Of a stretch of DNA of 64,000 nucleotides, positions 18,598-26,064 are shown piece after piece (the first letter of the stretch is position 1; every line of letters starts with the position of its first letter). The position numbers and the translations under genes are program-made. A model generated the notes under the pieces. That model ran no database searches, was not told the origin of the DNA, and saw nothing but the letters and a program-made list of their open reading frames with translations. Source of the DNA: an uncultured Thalassotalea sp. (GTDB taxonomy: Bacteria > Pseudomonadota > Gammaproteobacteria > Enterobacterales > Alteromonadaceae); contig CANMZP010000015.1 of assembly GCA_947502355.1 (NCBI GenBank), positions 36,875 to 100,874 on the forward strand, written 5' to 3'.

Positions 18598-19623
18598 TTA
18601 AAGCGATTGGCGTTGCTTTTTTCGGTATTGAAGTGGGCTTAATTGAGCTAAACGTTTGAACGAACGTACGAAGGTGGTTGAATCAGAATAACCAAGTTTC
18701 ATGGCGATTTCGGTGATGGATGATTCTGTTGTTAGCAGTGCCTCTTTTGCAATATCTAGTATGATTTCATTTCTTAAATCATTGAAGCAAGTGTTATATT
18801 TATGAAGGCGTCTGTTTAATGTTCGAGTTGTTAAATTGAGTTGATTGGCAAGATCTCCGACTGAAAAATTTTGTGTACTTAACCCAATCGAAATTAATAA
18901 TTTTACCGAATAAATGAAATCATTTTGCTGATTTATTTTTTCAAGTTCAATATTGGCCTGTTTTAATATTATTTGTAGCAACAAAGGGTCCGCATTGGTT
19001 AATTTTAATGTTAAAAGTGAAGATGGCAAGATGACACTGTTGCAAGGTTGATCAAAATAACAATTATTACCCAATATTTTCTTTAGGTGGGCCGTTGGTT
19101 TGTTGCTTGAGTAGCTGAAATTTATCCGTTCTGGAGACCAATCGGTTCCTATTTTTTCTTTTAAAAGTCGTATTAAAATGGCAATTGAAAATTCAATATC
19201 TTGCTCAATATTTTGCAAGTCCGGCTTTGTATAAGAAAACTGACATTCGATAAAGTCATCAGCCGACGGCTTAAATGAATACTGCATTCCTTGCATGAGA
19301 ATAATTTGGTACTGCTCCAACAGAGCGAATAAATCACCTAGCGTTGGCGCGTAGCGGAGCAAATAAGCGAGTATACCAAGGTCTTGTAGGTCGATATCTT
19401 GGGCGATATCTAAGCCTAAAAAAGGGTTGCCTGTTTGTGTTGCTCCCCAATCAAAAAAATCTAGGTAACTGGCAATAGGTAAAAAATTATTATCTTGCCC
19501 AGTAATACCTAGGGTTTTAAGTTTATTGTCAATCAGAACGTGATCGATGTGTTTATTTCTCAATGCCTTAATTAGCCAGTCGGATTGGATGCTATTGAAT
19601 GCATTAAGGTTTTTATATGTCAT
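18598..19623 (-). CDS. AraC family regulator, second copy
   Basis: A 341-residue regulator with the same layout as the AraC protein at 9111-10109: an arabinose-binding-like N-terminal domain (FLGLDIAQDIDLQDLGILAY) and a C-terminal double helix-turn-helix (LNLTTRTLNRRLHKYN; LGYSDSTTFVRSFKRLAQLSPLQYR). It is encoded alone between the XRE gene and an RluA-family gene. It may share operators with its paralogue or respond to a related ligand. Confidence 0.9.
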   Translation of the reverse strand: MTYKNLNAFNSIQSDWLIKALRNKHIDHVLIDNKLKTLGITGQDNNFLPIASYLDFFDWGATQTGNPFLGLDIAQDIDLQDLGILAYLLRYAPTLGDLFALLEQYQIILMQGMQYSFKPSADDFIECQFSYTKPDLQNIEQDIEFSIAILIRLLKEKIGTDWSPERINFSYSSNKPTAHLKKILGNNCYFDQPCNSVILPSSLLTLKLTNADPLLLQIILKQANIELEKINQQNDFIYSVKLLISIGLSTQNFSVGDLANQLNLTTRTLNRRLHKYNTCFNDLRNEIILDIAKEALLTTESSITEIAMKLGYSDSTTFVRSFKRLAQLSPLQYRKKQRQSL

Positions 19624-19786
19624 AACGGTCAGTTTATAGCGTATTTAATCTGAAAGATTATCTTGAGGTTTACCTAAATTAAACATAAATTCGTCAACAA
19701 TTATTAAAATTCATTAGTAGAATGATAGTTTATATTTGTCCCGTTCGGCGAAATTATCGAATTCACCGATTTTGATGCTAATCATA

Positions 19787-21496
19787 TTAAAAGTTATCAT
19801 CAACCTCAAACACTAATGGCTCTCTACTGAACGGATGGGTTAGCTCTAACCTTTGAGCGTGTAAGTGCAAGCGGTTGGCTTTTTGGCCATACAAATCATC
19901 GCCAACAATTGGCATATTTAACCCGAGTGCATGGGCACAGTGCATGCGCAATTGGTGTGTACGACCGGTTTTAGGATACAGGTAAAGCTTACTGTGAGTT
20001 TCATTGCGGGCAATGACTTGCCATGTGGTGTAGGCCGGTTTACCGTGTTCATAACACACCAACTGTCTAGGCCTGTCTTCTAAGTCTTGACGTAATGGCA
20101 ATTCAACCACGCCAGAGTCCTCTGCTACACGGCCTTCAATAACAGCCACGTAGCGCTTTTGTACACTGCGACTGATAAATTGTCTTTGCAGGCGCTTATT
20201 CGCTTCTTTTGTTAGCGCTAAAACCATAAGCCCTGATGTAGACATATCCAAGCGGTGTACGATGATTGGCCCTTTAGCCTGAGGGTATAGAGCCTTAATA
20301 CGGGTATAAACCGAGTCTTCAACATTTTTTCCGGGCACCGATAATAAGTCTTCTGGTTTGTTAATGACCAACATGTGCTCATCTGCAAAGATGATTTCAA
20401 TGTGTTTATCTCTGCCGGTGTTAATGAGTAGCGGGTTGTCATCCATCTCTATGCCCGAGAGCATATGCGTTAAAATAGGTAAGCATTTGCTGGTACAAGA
20501 AGCATAAAACTTTTTATGCTGACGAATCGCCGATTTGGGTGATACCCCCCACCAAAATTCGGCCATAGTTACTGGGCGCAAGTTATGCTCGAAAGCATAC
20601 TGAAGAAGTTTTGGGGCGGCACACTCTCCGGCTCCTGCTGGCGGTATCTTGTCCGGTGTTTTGGCAAAAATATCATTTAAGTCCTGTAATTGTCCGTCTT
20701 TATTTAAAAACTGATATTGCGCAAAGACTTTCTTTTGCAGTTGAGCCGAGCGTTTACGTCGTTTTTTAAGGAGGTACTTAACCTCGCTTTCCAGTTTGTC
20801 TAATTGGCTTTGAACTAGGCCAATTTGCTTTTGCCAGTGCGCTTTTAAGGACAGAGTTTGTTTTTTCTCAAACACACTTTGGCGGCTTAACTCATTAAGC
20901 AGTGCTTGAAATTCCGCTTCTGTTAACGCGTCTTCTGCTCGTGATTGTTCACCCGCTTTTCGTTTGATTTTACGCGTTGCTCTGGCTTCAATTATTTGCG
21001 ATCTTAACTCGGCGAGTTGTTCGGCAAACTGCTGTTCTAATTGCTTTATGTGTTCCCGTAACCGATCTATTTCAGGGTTTTGTGCATGCGCTTTGTATTG
21101 GTTGCTGATTTCGGTGATTTCAGCCATGTCGTCTTTAACAAAACCATCTTGTGCAAGCATGTCATAAACCGGTGGGACAAAACCGGGTAATAAATTTTGG
21201 TCGGCTATTTTGCCCGAAAATGCCGATAAATAACCTAACTCACCGTTAGAGTTTTCAACCACGAGCACCCCAAACATTTTTCCCTTGCCTTCATTAATAC
21301 TCGGGTCATTGTTTTGATCAAGACCGAAGTCATGCTGCCAATCTTGCTGGCTTAATAAGTGCTGCTGTAATTGCTCGGCAGCAAGAGATGCTAAAGGGTG
21401 TGCTTCATAGCAAAAGGGAAAGGTAAATTTAGTGGGTAAAGCGATAGCACTCACATCAGAAATAAATGGCGTAAAATAAGCTGGTGGTGTGGGCAT
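19787..21496 (-). CDS. RluA family pseudouridine synthase with long N-terminal coiled coil
   Basis: A 569-residue enzyme whose C-terminal part (about residues 370-565) is an RluA-type pseudouridine synthase. The catalytic motif is HRLDMSTSG with Asp417, followed by KRYVAVIEG and the RNA-binding segment PKTGRTHQLRMH. The N-terminal 360 residues hold an unrelated domain and a long, charged coiled coil (about 125-260, rich in E, K, Q and R). The total is nearly twice the usual 220-330 residues of RluA proteins, a version seen in several marine gammaproteobacteria. It converts uridine to pseudouridine in rRNA or tRNA; the target site is unknown. Confidence 0.88.
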   Translation of the reverse strand: MPTPPAYFTPFISDVSAIALPTKFTFPFCYEAHPLASLAAEQLQQHLLSQQDWQHDFGLDQNNDPSINEGKGKMFGVLVVENSNGELGYLSAFSGKIADQNLLPGFVPPVYDMLAQDGFVKDDMAEITEISNQYKAHAQNPEIDRLREHIKQLEQQFAEQLAELRSQIIEARATRKIKRKAGEQSRAEDALTEAEFQALLNELSRQSVFEKKQTLSLKAHWQKQIGLVQSQLDKLESEVKYLLKKRRKRSAQLQKKVFAQYQFLNKDGQLQDLNDIFAKTPDKIPPAGAGECAAPKLLQYAFEHNLRPVTMAEFWWGVSPKSAIRQHKKFYASCTSKCLPILTHMLSGIEMDDNPLLINTGRDKHIEIIFADEHMLVINKPEDLLSVPGKNVEDSVYTRIKALYPQAKGPIIVHRLDMSTSGLMVLALTKEANKRLQRQFISRSVQKRYVAVIEGRVAEDSGVVELPLRQDLEDRPRQLVCYEHGKPAYTTWQVIARNETHSKLYLYPKTGRTHQLRMHCAHALGLNMPIVGDDLYGQKANRLHLHAQRLELTHPFSREPLVFEVDDNF

Positions 21497-21613
21497 TTTG
21501 AGTATCGCTAACAGGTAAAAAGGCTATTTTAACCTGTTGCGAATGAAAATTCAGTAACGGAGTTTTTTACCCTTCGCTTAGATACTCCATTACTGAAATT
21601 TTTGTGGCGGTTT

Positions 21614-22204
21614 CTAGCTGTGAGACATGTATTGGCTAATGCCATCGAGTAGCATTTGAACTGCAATCATGACCAGTAACATCCCCATTAAACGTTCCAT
21701 AGCTTTCAAGCCACGCTCGCCCAATAAGCGGTTAAAGGCTCTTGAGAACATTAAAATAATCGCGCTGGCAAGCCAAGACAGGATCAGTGCACCACTTAGC
21801 TCAAACAATTGGCCAGGATATTGGTTACTAAACAAGATTAATGCGGCCAAAATGGATGGACCTGCCATCATGGGCACAGCAATTGGTACTAAAAACGGTT
21901 CTTCACCTTCATCCATACCAAAAATGCCACCCGGCTCTGGGAAAATCATTTTAATGGCGATAATAAATAAAATAATACCACCGGCAATACTTACCGACTC
22001 TTGCTTTAAGTGCAGAAAGCTAAGCATGCTTTCACCGGCAAATAGGAATAAGAACATGATGATTAAAGCGAAGCACAATTCACGAATGATTATTTGTTGC
22101 TGACGCTTTGGATCAATACCCTTTAAAATGGATACAAACACAGGCAAGTTGCCGAGCGGATCCATGATTAAAAATAAGGTTACAGCGATTGTTAATAAAT
22201 CCAT
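21614..22204 (-). CDS. MarC family integral membrane protein (YhgN-like)
   Basis: A 197-residue MarC/YhgN protein with six hydrophobic segments and the family patterns FLIMDPLGNLPVFVSIL and VPIAVPMMAGPSILAALILF. The start at 22204 has GAGGAC 5 bases upstream; an upstream in-frame start would add nine residues without a ribosome site. The function of MarC proteins is not established; despite the name they are not part of the mar antibiotic-resistance response. A terminator-shaped hairpin lies in its leader. Confidence 0.9.
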   Translation of the reverse strand: MDLLTIAVTLFLIMDPLGNLPVFVSILKGIDPKRQQQIIIRELCFALIIMFLFLFAGESMLSFLHLKQESVSIAGGIILFIIAIKMIFPEPGGIFGMDEGEEPFLVPIAVPMMAGPSILAALILFSNQYPGQLFELSGALILSWLASAIILMFSRAFNRLLGERGLKAMERLMGMLLVMIAVQMLLDGISQYMSHS

Positions 22205-22252
22205 AGTGTCCTCAAAAATTAATGCTAAAAGCATAAATAAAATAGTTAAAAA

Positions 22253-22291
22253 ACAATAAAAAAAGCCAGTAGGAATAAACCACTGGCTCTG
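22253..22291 (-). terminator. Terminator-like hairpin upstream of the MarC gene
   Basis: On the minus strand AGCCAGT and ACTGGCT pair (with partly paired GG/CC inside) and are followed by a run of seven T, a normal intrinsic terminator. It lies about 50 bases upstream of the MarC start and after no minus-strand gene, since the two small genes to its right are on the plus strand. It may be an attenuator in the MarC leader or a guard against antisense transcription. Confidence 0.55.
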
Positions 22292-22424
22292 TCGGTATTA
22301 TAGCATTATTAATATTTTCACTACAGCTGAAATAATTTAATGTAGGTCATAATTTAAACTAATTGAACCAGCGTCAACGGCACTTCGTACCTTATCTTAA
22401 CCATCCTTTATTTGGGGAATAATC

Positions 22425-22664
22425 ATGAACATAAAAAACTACCTCCGTTTATTTAATAAGGTCGTTAATAACGGTATGCGCCAAGGGGATAAGTATGAGC
22501 TTGAGCAAATTATGGCTTGGCATGATTTTGATGGATATACCTGCTACTTAGGCTATAAGGACGTGACCATGAGTATCTATTTTCACAACAAGTACGAATT
22601 CGATTACCAAGATAAACACTCTCTACAGGCATTTCATAAGTTGGCCGAACAACAAGGGAGGTAA
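22425..22664 (+). CDS. Small hypothetical protein (79 aa)
   Basis: A 79-residue soluble protein, aromatic-rich in its second half (WHDFDGYTCYLGYKDVTMSI). A GGGGAATAATC ribosome site precedes the ATG. I do not recognise the family. It lies 86 bases before a second small gene on the same strand. Confidence 0.6.
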   Translation: MNIKNYLRLFNKVVNNGMRQGDKYELEQIMAWHDFDGYTCYLGYKDVTMSIYFHNKYEFDYQDKHSLQAFHKLAEQQGR

Positions 22665-22676
22665 ACAGTCGACTTT

Positions 22677-22703
22677 GATCTTTTGATCTTTTGATCTTTT
22701 GAT
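22677..22703. repeat. GATCTTTT short tandem repeat
   Basis: Three exact copies of GATCTTTT plus a partial fourth lie between the two small genes. It creates three closely spaced GATC (Dam) sites. Slippage is the simplest origin. Confidence 0.7.
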
Positions 22704-22750
22704 AGCTTGAGTGCGTAGTGAAGGTATATACAAACAGATAAGGGGTAGTC

Positions 22751-23002
22751 ATGGCTCATCAAACAACCATTATTGGCAACGCTGATGCGGTACATTATTT
22801 AGTTGGAACAACTGATCAGCATGGTGGTTTTAACGCGATACCGGCATTGCAGGAAGTTAAACGCTGTAAATCTCTTTATGCTGCCAAAGAGTTATTGCGT
22901 GATAATAATATCCATAGTGCAACTTTGGTGCTGCACACCCCTTATGATGAGATGTGTGGTTTGCCAAGCAGTCCGATGACTCAGCAAACCATTCATTTTT
23001 AA
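22751..23002 (+). CDS. Small DUF6482-like protein (83 aa)
   Basis: An 83-residue protein whose middle and end (LQEVKRCKSLYAAKELLRDN, ATLVLHTPYDEMCGLP) resemble the DUF6482 family of small gammaproteobacterial proteins, in which an H-x-x-x-DEM-x-G segment is conserved. Function unknown. GGGGTAGTC lies just before the ATG. It converges on the gamma-glutamyltransferase gene. Confidence 0.6.
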   Translation: MAHQTTIIGNADAVHYLVGTTDQHGGFNAIPALQEVKRCKSLYAAKELLRDNNIHSATLVLHTPYDEMCGLPSSPMTQQTIHF

Positions 23003-23027
23003 GTCCGGCTAGGTGCTAATATCTAAA

Positions 23028-24866
23028 TTAGTAGCCAATGGCCATGCCGTCTTTGCGCATCTCGCTGGCGCCATGGTAAACCTCGGTTGTGGGATCTTTG
23101 AAAATCGCTTGATAACCACCAAACGGACCACTGCTAATGTGAACTTTATGGCCGCGCTTTTGCAGCTCACGCACTACATCCGCTTTCATACCACTTTCAA
23201 GTTCTAAAGTACCACCGTCTTGCATGCGCGCTTGCCATGTGGGTTCGGTAGAGCCTTTATGATGATAGCGAGCGACATCTCCCGATTGTTGCACGCCCAT
23301 ACCAAAGTCAACAATGTTGGTTACCATTTGCACATGACCTTGCGGTTGCATTGCTCCGCCCATTAAGCCAAAGCTCATAATCGGTTGGCCATCTTTGGTC
23401 ATAAACGCAGGTATGATGGTGTGGAAAGGGCGCTTGCCTGGCTCGTATACATTTGGGTGCCCCGGTGTTAATGAATATTGCGCCCCACGGTTTTGGAAAA
23501 TAAACCCTAAACCATCGGCAACTAGACCGGTACCCATGCCTCGGTAATTACTTTGAATAAGACTTACCATCATGCCTTCTTTGTCTGCCACCGTTAGGTA
23601 AATCGTATCACCCTCGATAAGCTTTGGATCGCCATGTTCAACTTGGGTTGCCGCTTTGTTCATGTCAATTAAGGCGCGACGATTGTTGGCGTAGTCTTTG
23701 GATAATAAATTATCTAACGGCACATCGTAGAAATCAGGATCGGCGTAAAAACGGGCTCTGTCTTCAAAGGCCAGTTTTTTGGCTTCCGTCATTACGTGTA
23801 AGTAATCGGCACTGTTATGTCCCATTGACGTTAAATCATAACCTTCAAGGATATTTAGCATTTGCAAGGCGGCAATGCCTTGTCCATTCGGTGGTAATTC
23901 CCAAACATCGTAACCTCGGTAATTCACCGATACGGGCTCAAGCCAAGTGCTGGTGTGATCAACAAAGTCTTGCTTTCTTAATGGCCCGCCAATGCGTTTG
24001 AAGTAGGCATCAATGGTGTCGGCAATGTCGCCTTTATAAAAGGCATCACGTCCGCCTTTGGCAATTTTACGTAAGGTATTGGCTAAATCTGGGTTTTTAA
24101 AAATTTGCCCTTCTTTAACGTATTCGCCATCAATTAAGTAGGTGGATTGATAGTTTTCGATTTCTTCGATTTCACCTTTTGCATGCAATCGCTCGTAGCG
24201 CTCCTGATAAATGCCCATGTAATATGAAACGACTTCGGTTACCGGAAAACCTTTTTCAGCATACGCTATGGCTGGGGCAAGGTTATTGGCCATCGATAAT
24301 TTACCGAATTTGCTGTGCAGTTCAAACCAACCATCCACGGTGCCAGGTACGGTTACTGGCGGGGTGCCCCAGTTTGGAATTTCGGTTACATCACCAATTT
24401 TGGCCTTTAAATCTTCTAGGCTTTGCCCTTTTGCTGAGCGGCCCGAGCCATTTAAACCGTACAGTTTTTCGGTTTTTGGATCCCAAACAATGGCAAATAA
24501 ATCACCGCCAATACCATTGCCAGTTGGCTCCATTAAACCAATGGCTGCATTGGCGGCAATCGCTGCATCCATGGCGCTGCCACCTTGCTTTAATATATCT
24601 ATGGCCACCTGGCTAGCTAATGGGTGAGAAGTGGCCGCCATGCCATTTGTTGCTAATACCGCAGATCGTGTTGCCCAAGGGGCCGATGTTACGCGGTCAC
24701 CTCGACCATCTTCACGCATGGTAACAGGGGCGCCGTCTTTGCCGGCGTTTACAATACGATGGTCTATGTTTTGGTTATCAGCCAAAGGGGCCTGATTTTC
24801 ATTATCTTGGCAAGCGGATAAAGCGCAAAATGATAAGAGTGAAATTGAGAGCTTTTTGAGGATCAT
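23028..24866 (-). CDS. ggt: Gamma-glutamyltransferase, lipoprotein form
   Basis: A 612-residue member of the Ntn-hydrolase gamma-glutamyltransferase family, which self-cleaves into two subunits and splits or transfers gamma-glutamyl groups of glutathione-like compounds. The signal peptide ends in the lipobox LSAC (Cys19), so it is probably anchored in the envelope. The predicted autocatalytic Thr is T421 in IEGDTIYLTVADKEG, with SLIQSNYRGMGTG after it. NAAIGLMEPTGNGIGGDLFA and the HPLASQVAIDILKQGGSAMD segment confirm the family. The GDT-x-Y form is typical of the YwrD/acylase-like branch, so gamma-glutamyl specificity is not certain. Confidence 0.9.
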   Translation of the reverse strand: MILKKLSISLLSFCALSACQDNENQAPLADNQNIDHRIVNAGKDGAPVTMREDGRGDRVTSAPWATRSAVLATNGMAATSHPLASQVAIDILKQGGSAMDAAIAANAAIGLMEPTGNGIGGDLFAIVWDPKTEKLYGLNGSGRSAKGQSLEDLKAKIGDVTEIPNWGTPPVTVPGTVDGWFELHSKFGKLSMANNLAPAIAYAEKGFPVTEVVSYYMGIYQERYERLHAKGEIEEIENYQSTYLIDGEYVKEGQIFKNPDLANTLRKIAKGGRDAFYKGDIADTIDAYFKRIGGPLRKQDFVDHTSTWLEPVSVNYRGYDVWELPPNGQGIAALQMLNILEGYDLTSMGHNSADYLHVMTEAKKLAFEDRARFYADPDFYDVPLDNLLSKDYANNRRALIDMNKAATQVEHGDPKLIEGDTIYLTVADKEGMMVSLIQSNYRGMGTGLVADGLGFIFQNRGAQYSLTPGHPNVYEPGKRPFHTIIPAFMTKDGQPIMSFGLMGGAMQPQGHVQMVTNIVDFGMGVQQSGDVARYHHKGSTEPTWQARMQDGGTLELESGMKADVVRELQKRGHKVHISSGPFGGYQAIFKDPTTEVYHGASEMRKDGMAIGY

Positions 24867-25063
24867 AATCTTCCTTATTTAGGATAGTAATTATTGTTAT
24901 AAAGTCAGAATAATTACTGGCGGATTATTAGTCAAAGGTTATGAGGTATAAGGGGAGTTTATTCAGATATATTGCAAGGGGAATTGTGTCGTTGTTTACA
25001 AAGGGGCGTTGCTTTATTGGGGCTCAACGTTTGTTTTTATAAGCTCGTTGTGAAGCAAGGAGG

Positions 25064-25121
25064 TCCCAGATATTTGTTATTCCTTGCTCGCTGTGGCTCG
25101 CATGAACAACAAATTCTGGGA
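25064..25121. repeat. Inverted-repeat intergenic element (TCCCAGA...TCTGGGA)
   Basis: The ends TCCCAGATATTTGTT and AACAAATTCTGGGA pair with one small bulge around a 29-base centre containing GCTCGCTGTGGCTCGC. The layout is that of a dispersed REP/MITE-like intergenic element; only this copy was seen in the window. Confidence 0.5.
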
Positions 25122-25165
25122 TGACGTTGTATTTAAACTAAAAACAGTTATACATCATCCTGGGT

Positions 25166-25206
25166 TTTATTTAACACTAGAGCCTGAGTGACCGATGTTA
25201 AATAAA
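25166..25206 (-). terminator. Inverted repeat downstream of pflA
   Basis: TTTATTTAACA and TGTTAAATAAA are perfect 11-base arms around 19 bases. It begins about 50 bases after the pflA stop codon and could end that transcript, although the stem is AT-rich. Confidence 0.4.
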
Positions 25207-25252
25207 TATCCGTGATTTGCTCCAGTAATAATGAGATTTTTATCAGATAACC

Positions 25253-25990
25253 CTAAAAAATCACATTAATGTTCTGGTCTTCAAAAATAATGCCCAGAGC
25301 TTTCATCGCAGCTTTTGATGGTGGTGACATGCCTTCAAGTTCGTATTTTTCACCAAACTCGGCCCATTTATATTCGCCCATGGCGTGGTATGGCAAGAGC
25401 TCTAAGCGCTCGACATTTTCCATCGGGGCTACAAAGTCGGCAAGCAGTTTTGCTGAAGGTGCATCATCGCTGTAACCTGGTACGATTACATAACGAATCC
25501 ACGCAGGTTTGTTGATTTCTTGCAGGTGCTTGGCAAACTTAATGGCATAACGATTACTGACTTTCGTTAAGTCGATATGCTTTTTGTCATTAAGCTGCTT
25601 TAAATCCAACATCACTAAATCGGTAACCGCTAATAAATCGTCAATCACCTTGTCGTGTTTTTTGACAAAACCATTGGTGTCTAAACAGGTATGAATGCCT
25701 TCGGCTTTACATTGCTTAAAGAGTTCCGTTACAAACTCCGCTTGTAAAATGGCTTCACCACCCGATGCGGTAACACCGCCGCCATTGGCACGGAAAAAGT
25801 GCTTATATGGGCGAATTTCATCCATGACTTCGCTAACGGTTTTCACATAACCGCCGTCTTCATCCCAGCTGTCACGGTTATGACAGTATTTACAGCGCAT
25901 TAAGCAGCCTTGTAAAAATAGGATAAAGCGAATTCCTGGACCGTCGACTGTGCCACAGGTTTCTATTGAATGGATTCTACCTTGAAACAT
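25253..25990 (-). CDS. pflA: Pyruvate formate-lyase activating enzyme
   Basis: A 245-residue radical SAM enzyme that installs the glycyl radical on PflB under anaerobic conditions. The cluster motif CLMRCKYCHNRD supplies C29, C33 and C36 for the 4Fe-4S cluster, and GGGVTASGGEAILQ is the SAM-binding glycine motif. The length matches E. coli PflA (246). It follows pflB on the same strand, with an intrinsic terminator between them, so PflA is made from read-through or a separate promoter. Confidence 0.96.
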   Translation of the reverse strand: MFQGRIHSIETCGTVDGPGIRFILFLQGCLMRCKYCHNRDSWDEDGGYVKTVSEVMDEIRPYKHFFRANGGGVTASGGEAILQAEFVTELFKQCKAEGIHTCLDTNGFVKKHDKVIDDLLAVTDLVMLDLKQLNDKKHIDLTKVSNRYAIKFAKHLQEINKPAWIRYVIVPGYSDDAPSAKLLADFVAPMENVERLELLPYHAMGEYKWAEFGEKYELEGMSPPSKAAMKALGIIFEDQNINVIF

Positions 25991-26015
25991 ATTAATACTC
26001 GTTCATTATTCGTAT

Positions 26016-26042
26016 ACAAAAAGAGGTGGCAAAGCCACCTCT
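26016..26042 (-). terminator. Rho-independent terminator between pflB and pflA
   Basis: On the minus strand AGAGGTGGC and GCCACCTCT form a 9-base stem with a TTT loop, followed by TTTTT. It lies 23 bases after the pflB stop and 26 bases before the pflA start. Confidence 0.9.
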
Positions 26043-26064
26043 ATTTATTTTAGTCTGTTTTTGA

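Larger units (their letters stand above)
24867..25252. other. Intergenic region with two inverted repeats
   Basis: About 385 bases without a gene between ggt and pflA. It holds the TCCCAGA element (25064-25121) and the 11-base perfect inverted repeat at 25166-25206, described separately. Nothing else is evident. Confidence 0.5.

Noticed and set aside
22677..22703. Repeat array as CRISPR
   Set aside because: Units are 8 bases without spacers; no cas genes are present anywhere in the window.
24179..24627. Two plus-strand frames of 145 and 119 codons
   Set aside because: Both overlap each other and lie antisense to the gamma-glutamyltransferase gene.
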